Shown in pieces: positions 8,089 through 14,435 of a DNA stretch of 17,053 bases. Positions within the stretch are counted from its first letter, which is position 1, and every line of letters starts with the position of its first letter. The DNA comes from an uncultured Porphyromonadaceae bacterium. GTDB taxonomy: Bacteria; Bacteroidota; Bacteroidia; Bacteroidales; Muribaculaceae. The position numbers and the translations under genes are program-made. The stretch covers positions 1-17,053 of the forward strand of contig CABRGT010000041.1 in assembly GCA_902470475.1 (NCBI GenBank). Reading direction: 5' to 3'. The notes beneath the pieces were generated by a model. It ran no database searches. It saw only the letters and a program-made list of their open reading frames with translations, and was not told the origin of the DNA.

Positions 8089-8937
8089 TCATTGTGATTC
8101 TGCGCGTGCGAGCAGCCAGGCTGTTTCCTGTTGCCACAGCGCGGGATCGGGAGTCTCGAGTATCAGTGGGATATCGTCGGTGCGGCTGTCGCGCATGAGC
8201 CGCGCGAAGCAGTCGGCTCCGATGTGGCCCTGTCCGATGGGCGCATGGCGGTCGATGCGGCTGCCGCAGGGACGCTGGGAGTCGTTCAGGTGCATGCCGC
8301 GCAGATATTGTCGGCCTACGGTGGCGTCGAATTCGTGCCACATGCGGTCGTAGCCTTCGGAAGTGGCGAGGTCGTAGCCTGCGGCGAAAGCGTGGGCCGT
8401 ATCGATGCATACGCCTATGCGCGACTTGTCTTCGACGCCGTCGATTATGGCGGCGAGCTGCTCCATGGAGCAGCCGATGCAGGAGCCTTGTCCGGCCGTG
8501 TTCTCGACGACGGCTGTGACGCCTTCGGTCTTCTCAAGCACCCGGTTGACTGATTCTGCCACCAGGGCCGTGGCTTCGGCCGCGGTCATCTTGCCCAGGG
8601 TCGCTCCGGGGTGGAAGTTGACCATAGTCAGTCCGAGCGAGGCCGCGCGGCGCATCTCTTCGGCCAGTGCCATCCGCGACAGCGACAGCTTGCGCCCGTC
8701 GGGCGAGCACAGGTTTATCACAAAGCCTGCGTGCGGCAGTATCTGCGCCGGCGCGAAGCCGAGGGCGGCGCACCGGTCGCGGAAAGCCGCGGCCGATTCA
8801 TCGGAAACGGGCGGCGACATGAAGCGCGCCTGATCGGTAAGATTCAGCGCGAATGCGGTGGCTCCGAGAGCCGATGCCTCCGTGGGGGCAAGCTCTACGG
8901 CCGGAAAACCGTCGACATGTGCTCCGATGAATTTCAT
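8089..8937 (-). CDS. nfo: Nfo, endonuclease IV (AP endonuclease)
   Basis: A 282-residue TIM-barrel AP endonuclease that cleaves 5' to abasic sites in base excision repair. With the ATG at 8937 (MKFIGAHVDG) as residue 1, all nine metal ligands fall at H69, H109, E145, D179, H182, H216, D229, H231 and E261, the same numbers as in E. coli Nfo; this strongly favours that start. An ATG two codons upstream (8943) is possible. A longer frame opening with TTG at 8958 is ruled out because it lies inside the -7 promoter box (8956-8963). The predicted leader is therefore only about 12 bases. It is the first gene of the nfo-transporter-sdaA-engB series and lies downstream of ygiQ. Confidence 0.95.
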   Translation of the reverse strand: MKFIGAHVDGFPAVELAPTEASALGATAFALNLTDQARFMSPPVSDESAAAFRDRCAALGFAPAQILPHAGFVINLCSPDGRKLSLSRMALAEEMRRAASLGLTMVNFHPGATLGKMTAAEATALVAESVNRVLEKTEGVTAVVENTAGQGSCIGCSMEQLAAIIDGVEDKSRIGVCIDTAHAFAAGYDLATSEGYDRMWHEFDATVGRQYLRGMHLNDSQRPCGSRIDRHAPIGQGHIGADCFARLMRDSRTDDIPLILETPDPALWQQETAWLLARAESQ

Positions 8938-8955
8938 ACGCATTACTTTCTGCTG

Positions 8956-8963
8956 CAAAGTTA
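8956..8963 (-). promoter_or_regulatory. -7 promoter box upstream of nfo
   Basis: On the minus strand TAACTTTG (8963-8956) is an exact TAnnTTTG match following an A9 run and a very AT-rich stretch. No clear TTG is seen at the -33 position, so the match is to the -7 part only. The start of transcription would be about 8950, giving a very short leader. Confidence 0.65.
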
Positions 8964-9001
8964 ACCTTTTTTTTTGAATAAAATAATTTAACTCCGAAAA
9001 A

Positions 9002-10858
9002 TCAGCGGCGGAAAAGTTTGTTTATCAAGTCGGGACGGTGCAGCCGCCGCAGCGACCGCTCGATGTCGACACGGTAGGCGCGGTCGTACCAGAAGAAATA
9101 TTTGCGCTGGGCGAGTTTCTGCTCGGGGCGGGTGGCCGTGAAAATCTCTTTGCCGGTATAGGGATGTATGCCGCTGTAATAGATCTCGGTGGCCACTGTC
9201 ATCGGGGTGGGTGTGAAGTCCTGCACCTGTTCGAGGTGGAAATTCAGCTCGCGGGTCTTGACGGCGAGTTCGGCCATGTCGATCTCGCGGCAGCCCGGGT
9301 GGCTCGATATGAAGTAGGGTATGAGCTGCTGGCGCAGATTGTGGCGGCGGTTCACCTGGTCGAACAGTTTCGTGAATTCCTCGAACAGGCTGAACGACGG
9401 CTTGCGCATGACGTCGAGCACGGCGTCCTCGGTATGCTCTGGAGCTACTTTCAGGCGTCCCGACACGTGGTGCGCGATCAGCTCCTCGTTGAAGCGGCGG
9501 TTGGTGGCGTCCACGGTCTTGTCGCCGGTGCGGTGCATCGACAGGTCGTAGCGCACGCCGCTGCCGATGAACGACTTCTTCACGCCAGGCAGCGCATCGA
9601 CCTTATGGTAGATGTCGAGCAGCGGGGCGTGGTCCGTATTCAGGTTGGGACACACCGCCGGGTGAAGGCACGACGGGCGCCGGCACCGCGCGCAGATAGT
9701 CTTGTCCTTGCCTCCCATGGCGTACATGTTGGCCGACGGGCCGCCCAGGTCGCTGATATAGCCCTTGAAGTCGGGCATGCGCGTCACCTGCTCGGCCTCG
9801 CGCAGGATCGAAGCCTCGGAGCGCGATGCGATGAACTTGCCCTGGTGGGCCGAGATGGTACAGAAGGCGCAGCCGCCGAAGCACCCGCGGTGGAGGTTGA
9901 CCGAGTGCCGGATCATAGTGTAGGCCGGGATCTCCTTGCCCTTGTAGCGGGGATGGGGCAGGCGTGTGAAGGGCAGGTCGAAGGCGGCGTCGATGTCGCC
10001 GGGACGCATGGCCGGATACATGGGATTGGCCTTCACGGCTGTCGTGCCGTCGTAGGCCTGCCATAGGGTCAGACCGCCGTCGAGGGCGTTGCTCTGCTGT
10101 TCGATGTGTTTGAAGTTGGCGCTCTGCATGCGCGGCGACCGGCGGCAGTCGTCCCACGAGTTGAGTACTATGGCGCTGTCGGTGGTTTTGGGCGGCATTT
10201 CGGCCAGGGGGCGCAGCACGACGCTTTGCGGCAGGTCGGTGATGTCGGCTATGCGTTCGCCCGCGTCGAGGCGCCGGGCGAGTTCCACCACGTTGTGCTC
10301 GCCCATGCCGTAGAGCAGCATGTCGGCCTTGGAGTCGACGAGGATCGACGGCCGCAGGCGGTCCTGCCAGTAGTCGTAGTGCGACAGGCGCCGCAGCGAT
10401 GCCTCGATGCCGCCTGCCACGACGGGTACGTCGGGAAACAGCTCCTTCAGTATGCCGGAATACACGATCGTGGGATAGTCGGGCCGCTGGCCGTGGCGTC
10501 CGCCTGCCGTGTAGGCGTCGTCGGCGCGCCGGCGACGGTTGGCGGTGTAGTGGTTGACCATCGAGTCCATGGCTCCGGCCGACACGCCGAAAAACAGCCT
10601 CGGACGCCCCATCTTACGGAAATCGCGCAGATCATCCTGCCAGTTGGGCTGCGGCACTATGGCCACACGATAGCCGGCGGCTTCGAGTGCCCGGCCGATC
10701 ACTGCCGCTCCGAATGACGGGTGGTCGACGTAGGCGTCGCCGCTGAAGAGCACCACGTCGGCTTCATCCCAGCCGCGGGCTTTCATTTCCTTGACCGTGG
10801 TCGGCAGCCATGAGTCAGGCGTGAGCGCCGAATAGTCGATATAGTTGCGGTCGGTCAT
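9002..10858 (-). CDS. ygiQ: YgiQ-family radical SAM protein
   Basis: A 618-residue protein of the UPF0313/YgiQ radical SAM family, whose reaction is not known. The N-terminal part (about 30-200) resembles a cobalamin-binding-like Rossmann region typical of the family (for example FFGVSAGAMDSMVNHY at 89-104). The radical SAM cluster motif is C326-x3-C330-x2-C333 in HRGCFGGCAFC. A second Cys group (C389, C392, C397, C403) lies in a family-specific insert and may bind another metal. HTED (475-478) and the DFTPTPMT segment (547-554) are also typical. Its ATG at 10858 overlaps the uvrB stop as ATGA, so translation is coupled to uvrB. The length matches the family. Confidence 0.94.
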   Translation of the reverse strand: MTDRNYIDYSALTPDSWLPTTVKEMKARGWDEADVVLFSGDAYVDHPSFGAAVIGRALEAAGYRVAIVPQPNWQDDLRDFRKMGRPRLFFGVSAGAMDSMVNHYTANRRRRADDAYTAGGRHGQRPDYPTIVYSGILKELFPDVPVVAGGIEASLRRLSHYDYWQDRLRPSILVDSKADMLLYGMGEHNVVELARRLDAGERIADITDLPQSVVLRPLAEMPPKTTDSAIVLNSWDDCRRSPRMQSANFKHIEQQSNALDGGLTLWQAYDGTTAVKANPMYPAMRPGDIDAAFDLPFTRLPHPRYKGKEIPAYTMIRHSVNLHRGCFGGCAFCTISAHQGKFIASRSEASILREAEQVTRMPDFKGYISDLGGPSANMYAMGGKDKTICARCRRPSCLHPAVCPNLNTDHAPLLDIYHKVDALPGVKKSFIGSGVRYDLSMHRTGDKTVDATNRRFNEELIAHHVSGRLKVAPEHTEDAVLDVMRKPSFSLFEEFTKLFDQVNRRHNLRQQLIPYFISSHPGCREIDMAELAVKTRELNFHLEQVQDFTPTPMTVATEIYYSGIHPYTGKEIFTATRPEQKLAQRKYFFWYDRAYRVDIERSLRRLHRPDLINKLFRR

Positions 10859-12972
10859 GCGGGCATTGTTTCAAGTCGGTTCTCAAGTTTGATGATCTCG
10901 TCGCGCAGGCGGGCCGCTTCGATGAATTCCATGTCCTTGGCGGCCTGCAGCATCTGCTCGCGCAGGCGGTTGATGGAGCGCGCCAGCTCGTCGCGGTTCA
11001 TATACGGGACGATCGGATCGGCGGCTATGTCGACCGAAGTGGAGAATTCGTTGACATACAGCTTCTGGTCCCTTTCCCGGGGCTTCGCTTCCTTGATCTG
11101 GCGCTTTTCCTTGGCGGTGAGTGGCTTTCCGCGGGCTATGGCTGCCGCCGAGGCTGCTGCGGCAGCGTCATCGGCGTCCTCCTTGCCTACGATGGCGTGG
11201 CGGGCCTTGATGATGGCCTGCGGCGTTATGCCGTGCTCCTCGTTGTAGGCGAGCTGGATCGAACGCCGCCGCTCGGTCTCGTCGATGGTCTGCTGCATGG
11301 ATTCGGTGATCTTGTCGGCGTACATGATTACGGTGCCGTTGAGATTGCGGGCCGCTCGTCCGACGGTCTGGGTCAGCGAGCGGTGCGAGCGCAGGAAGCC
11401 TTCCTTGTCGGCGTCGAGTATCGCCACAAGCGACACTTCGGGCAGGTCGAGGCCCTCGCGCAGCAGGTTCACGCCGATGAGCACGTCGAAAGTGCCGGCG
11501 CGCAGGTCGTCGAGGATCCTGATGCGGTCCATGGTCTCGACGTCGCTGTGTATGTAAGCCGTCTTGATCTTCATCTTCAGGAAGTAGTCGTTGAGTTCCT
11601 CGGCCATGCGCTTGGTGAGTGTCGTGACCAGGGTGCGCTCGCCGCGTTCGATGCGCGTCTGTATCTCTTCCATCAGATTGTCTATCTGATGGGCCGACGG
11701 ACGCACCAGAATGACCGGATCGAGCAGGCCGGTGGGGCGGATCACCTGCTCCACCACTACGCCCTCGCTGCGCTTGAGCTCGTAGTCGGCGGGGGTGGCG
11801 CTCACGTAGATGGTCTGATGGGTCATCGACTCGAATTCGTTGAAAGTAAGCGGCCGGTTGTCGAGTGCGGCCGCCAGGCGGAAGCCGTAGTTAACCAGGT
11901 TGGTCTTGCGCGAGAGGTCGCCGCCGAACATAGCGCGTATCTGCGGTATCGTGACGTGGCTCTCGTCGATAATCGTCAGATAGTCCTTCGGAAAGTAATC
12001 GAGCAGGCAGAATGGGCGCGCGCCCGGTTCGCGCCCGTCGAAGTAGCGCGAGTAGTTCTCTATGCCGGAGCAGTAGCCCAGCTCCTTGATCATCTCCACG
12101 TCGTACGTTACGCGCTCCTCGAGGCGGGCGGCCTCCAGAGGCTTGTCCTCGCGTCTGAAGGCCTCGACCTGTTCGCCGAGGTCGAGCTGGATCTGCGCCA
12201 CGGCCGAAGCCTGGCGCGCGGGCGAGGTCACGAAAATGTTGGCCGGGTAGATCTTGAACGAGTCGTGTGAACCAAGCGAACGCAGATCCTCGGCATGCAG
12301 GGTCGAGATCGACTCGATCTCGTCGCCCCAGAACACGACGCGCAGCACGATTTCCTCGTAGGCGAGCCGTATGTCGATCGTGTCGCCCTTGACGCGGAAT
12401 GTGCCGCGGCGCGCCTCGACCTCGTTGCGCGAGTAAAGCGAGCCGACGAGCTGGCGCAGGAAGGCGTTGCGGGCGATTTTCTGCCCGACGTGTACATTGA
12501 CCACGTTGGCGTTGAATTCTTCCGGGTTGCCGATGCCGTACAGACATGAGACCGACGACACGACGATGACGTCGCGCCGTCCCGACAGAAGCGCCGAGGT
12601 GGTGGCCAGGCGCAGCCGGTCGATCTCGTCGTTGATCATCAGATCTTTTTCGATGTACTTGTCCACCGACGGGATGTACGCCTCCGGCTGATAGTAGTCG
12701 TAGTACGACACGAAGTATTCCACCGCGTTGTCGGGGAAGAACTGCTTGAACTCGCTGTAGAGCTGTGCGGCGAGGGTCTTGTTGTGACTCAGCACGAGGG
12801 TGGGGCGGTTGACGCGCTCGATGACATTGGCCATCGTGAATGTCTTGCCCGAACCGGTGACGCCGAGCAGCGTCTGGGCGTCGGTCCCGTCGTTGACGCC
12901 TTCCACGAGCTGCTCTATGGCCTGCGGCTGGTCGCCTGTAGGGCTATATTGTGAAGAGAGTCTGAAATCCAT
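10855..12972 (-). CDS. uvrB: UvrB, excinuclease ABC subunit B
   Basis: The 705-residue helicase-like subunit that verifies damage and recruits UvrC in nucleotide excision repair. Visible are Walker A GVTGSGKT (K43), the DNA-gripping beta-hairpin segment SYYDYYQPEAYIPSVDKY (about 89-106), DESH in the helicase core, helicase motif VI QTVGRAARN, and a C-terminal UVR coiled-coil motif (INRLREQMLQAAKDMEFIEA) that contacts UvrC. An alanine-rich linker lies near residues 597-613. The ATG at 12972 fits the family N-terminus (MDFRLSSQYSPTGDQ). A consensus promoter with a roughly 65-base structured leader precedes it, and ygiQ follows with a 4-base overlap. Confidence 0.98.
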   Translation of the reverse strand: MDFRLSSQYSPTGDQPQAIEQLVEGVNDGTDAQTLLGVTGSGKTFTMANVIERVNRPTLVLSHNKTLAAQLYSEFKQFFPDNAVEYFVSYYDYYQPEAYIPSVDKYIEKDLMINDEIDRLRLATTSALLSGRRDVIVVSSVSCLYGIGNPEEFNANVVNVHVGQKIARNAFLRQLVGSLYSRNEVEARRGTFRVKGDTIDIRLAYEEIVLRVVFWGDEIESISTLHAEDLRSLGSHDSFKIYPANIFVTSPARQASAVAQIQLDLGEQVEAFRREDKPLEAARLEERVTYDVEMIKELGYCSGIENYSRYFDGREPGARPFCLLDYFPKDYLTIIDESHVTIPQIRAMFGGDLSRKTNLVNYGFRLAAALDNRPLTFNEFESMTHQTIYVSATPADYELKRSEGVVVEQVIRPTGLLDPVILVRPSAHQIDNLMEEIQTRIERGERTLVTTLTKRMAEELNDYFLKMKIKTAYIHSDVETMDRIRILDDLRAGTFDVLIGVNLLREGLDLPEVSLVAILDADKEGFLRSHRSLTQTVGRAARNLNGTVIMYADKITESMQQTIDETERRRSIQLAYNEEHGITPQAIIKARHAIVGKEDADDAAAAASAAAIARGKPLTAKEKRQIKEAKPRERDQKLYVNEFSTSVDIAADPIVPYMNRDELARSINRLREQMLQAAKDMEFIEAARLRDEIIKLENRLETMPA

Positions 12973-13005
12973 ATATCAATCGTTACTGATAGTTTTACAA
13001 TGACA

Positions 13006-13039
13006 GATAAGCCCCTCTCAGCCTTGCGGCGGGCTTATC
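13006..13039 (-). promoter_or_regulatory. Hairpin at the 5' end of the uvrB leader
   Basis: On the minus strand GATAAGCCC (13039-13031) pairs perfectly with GGGCTTATC (13014-13006). Inside the loop, GCC-GCAA-GGC (13030-13021) forms a small GNRA-capped hairpin. Because the predicted transcription start is about 13038, the structure sits at the extreme 5' end of the mRNA. It may protect the message or act as a control element; this is inference. Confidence 0.6.
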
Positions 13040-13042
13040 CTG

Positions 13043-13072
13043 CAAAGTTACTAAAATTTCCCGACCCGGCAA
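13043..13072 (-). promoter_or_regulatory. Bacteroidetes promoter for uvrB-ygiQ
   Basis: On the minus strand TTG (13072-13070), 19 bases, then TAACTTTG (13050-13043): a full match to the consensus. It gives a leader of about 65 bases before the uvrB ATG. No LexA-like palindrome was recognised near it. Confidence 0.8.
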
Positions 13073-13107
13073 TGAAGACGCTCAGCCAAAAAATGGTAGG
13101 ATTTATA

Positions 13108-13154
13108 AAAGAAGTATAAAATAAGCGAGGCTATCCGACTAAGTGGTAGCCTCG
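13108..13154 (-). terminator. Probable intrinsic terminator of the small RNA
   Basis: On the minus strand, the 8-bp stem CGAGGCTA/TAGCCTCG, extendable by CC/GG with one bulged A, is followed by CTTATTTTATACTTCTTTT. The tail is U-rich but interrupted. On the plus strand the same stem is followed, after eight bases, by a T7 run, so it might work in both directions. Confidence 0.5.
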
Positions 13155-13213
13155 ACTTTACCTTTTTTTAGAGTGCTAAATGGAGCGACTAAAGTCTCCA
13201 GAAGCACTATGAT
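13108..13213 (-). ncRNA. Candidate small structured RNA linked to the AbiF-like gene
   Basis: A gene-free stretch with its own consensus promoter (13218-13248), about 100 bases of structured sequence and a terminator-like end. In transcript order, hairpin 1 has an outer stem AGTGCT/AGCACT (13208-13203 with 13177-13172) and an inner stem TGGAG/CTCCA (13200-13196 with 13185-13181). An A-rich linker follows, then hairpin 2, CGAGGCTA/TAGCCTCG (13154-13147 with 13133-13126), and a U-rich tail. The two apical loops share the motif ACTT(T)AGTCG. No open reading frame of note is present. It starts 65 bases after the AbiF-like stop codon on the same strand. An RNA family called the abiF motif is known to lie beside abiF genes; membership here is inferred from position, not from alignment. 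It could instead be a long attenuator-like leader for uvrB. Confidence 0.6.
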
Positions 13214-13217
13214 GATG

Positions 13218-13248
13218 CAAAGGTAATACTTTTGTCTAACGTGGCAAA
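13218..13248 (-). promoter_or_regulatory. Consensus promoter for the small RNA
   Basis: On the minus strand TTTG (13248-13245), then 19 bases, then TACCTTTG (13225-13218): an exact match to the Bacteroidetes TTTG-N19-TAnnTTTG pattern. It lies between the AbiF-like stop codon and the hairpins, and no coding sequence follows until uvrB, which has its own promoter. Expected start about 13213. Confidence 0.75.
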
Positions 13249-13277
13249 TTTTTTCTGAAAAAATCGCACTAAAAATC

Positions 13278-14156
13278 TCATATTGTGGAGAAATCAGGAA
13301 TCAACGGCTTAAGATTGGGAGAAGCAAAGCAAAGATCCTCATAGTGACCTTTGATTTGCTTGCTCATATCATTAGCACGATTGACCGAAATCATTCCCAT
13401 TATATATTTTATAACATGGATGGCACCGATTATGTTGTTGCGCTCTGCAGGATTGTATGCTGCCGGCCCTCGGCGAATTGCCTGCGGAAGGCGTAAATCA
13501 TACAAAAGCAGTCCGTGGGCGCAAGCATTGCGGACTTGCCGGATGGTGTGCATATAACTCTCGAAGGTAACGACCTGGCGGATGCCGAACTCATGGGCAA
13601 TGAAGATTTGATCATCGCGCTCTTTCAACTGTTCATAGAGTTTCATAACTGCCCCGAAGGTCATAAATTCGAGAGTCTTCCATGCCGGAGCGAAGCGGTC
13701 GTTGGGATTATTCTTATGGTGTCTGTGAATAATTGGATTACGCTTGAAGTCCGAAGTATAGACTTTACGCTCGAACTCATGGGCGTAAGGACGATTTACA
13801 ATGGATGGATTCACAAACCATACCGGATTGGAATTATACTTATTGGAGAGGTTGTAAATGAGAGAGGTGCGAAACGCTATCTCGATGCGGTTGAGATAGC
13901 GCATGAGCAACAGACGAAGATCAAAATCAAAATAATAGAGATTGACTGCATCCTCGAACGAAGCGCCTTCAACATACTCGTGTGTTCGGTTGTGTAGTTC
14001 GGGGTAAGACTTTTCAAATGGAAAAAGGTAAAAGCCAAGTCGGTAATATCCTATATCCAGTAGGATTTCTCGCGCCTTGTCTAAGTCGTTGACAGTGATA
14101 CCTCTTGATTTAAGGAGGTCAAGTTGCTGGTCTATTGTCGTTGCTGATTTCGCCAT
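13278..14156 (-). CDS. AbiF/AbiD-like Abi_2 family HEPN protein (abortive infection)
   Basis: A 292-residue Abi_2 family protein, homologous to phage abortive-infection proteins AbiD/AbiF and expected to be a HEPN RNase. The N-terminus shows the family segment IGYYRLGFYLFPFE (35-48), then FDFDLRLLLMRYLNRIEIAF (76-95). The C-terminal half carries RNACAHG with R209 and H214, the R-x4-H active-site motif of HEPN nucleases. The start at ATG 14156 is preferred over a TTG two codons upstream (14162). Base composition is far more AT-rich than the genes on either side and rare codons are common, suggesting horizontal acquisition. No convincing promoter was found upstream, but an inverted repeat lies at 14220-14242. 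Downstream on the same strand is a candidate structured RNA with its own promoter. Family call firm; toxin activity inferred. Confidence 0.88.
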   Translation of the reverse strand: MAKSATTIDQQLDLLKSRGITVNDLDKAREILLDIGYYRLGFYLFPFEKSYPELHNRTHEYVEGASFEDAVNLYYFDFDLRLLLMRYLNRIEIAFRTSLIYNLSNKYNSNPVWFVNPSIVNRPYAHEFERKVYTSDFKRNPIIHRHHKNNPNDRFAPAWKTLEFMTFGAVMKLYEQLKERDDQIFIAHEFGIRQVVTFESYMHTIRQVRNACAHGLLLYDLRLPQAIRRGPAAYNPAERNNIIGAIHVIKYIMGMISVNRANDMSKQIKGHYEDLCFASPNLKPLIPDFSTI

Positions 14157-14219
14157 ATACAAATTAGAAGTATGCGAAATTATAAATAATCTGTGAGATG
14201 TGAAAACGAAACATCATCA

Positions 14220-14242
14220 ACGTTACCGATTTCCGGCAACGT
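14220..14242. repeat. Imperfect inverted repeat upstream of the AbiF-like gene
   Basis: ACGTT-A-CCG, five-base loop, CGG-C-AACGT: arms of 5 and 3 bp separated by one A-C mismatch, 63 bases before the ATG at 14156. It could be an operator or a leader hairpin. The surrounding 14157-14347 stretch is otherwise AT-rich intergenic sequence with no reading frame and no full promoter match. Confidence 0.4.
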
Positions 14243-14347
14243 AAGATTTACAAAAGGCCAAATGATATAATTGTAAAATTATTAACGATTCAATCTCAAA
14301 ATACATAAGGATTTTTATTTAAGTAATGTGACAGATGTATTCAAGTC

Positions 14348-14399
14348 AAAAAAAAGCTAAAGGAGTGAACGCGTGTGTTCTTGGTTCACTCCTTTAGCT
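14348..14399 (-). terminator. Strong intrinsic terminator of the galE-phosphatase operon
   Basis: A perfect 16-bp stem, AGCTAAAGGAGTGAAC (14355-14370) with GTTCACTCCTTTAGCT (14384-14399), and a 13-base loop. On the minus strand it is followed directly by a run of eight T. It lies 36 bases after the phosphatase stop codon. Confidence 0.9.
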
Positions 14400-14435
14400 G
14401 TGGCTGCGTGTCTGTCGGCGGCACGCCGGTAAGGT

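Noticed and set aside
13108..13213. CRISPR array or 6S RNA explanation for the hairpin region
   Set aside because: There are no regularly spaced direct repeats, and two separate short hairpins do not form the single long stem with central bubble of 6S RNA.
13261..13278. Terminator directly after the AbiF-like gene
   Set aside because: Only a weak A/T-only inverted repeat is present around 13248-13266; there is no GC stem, so it is not called.
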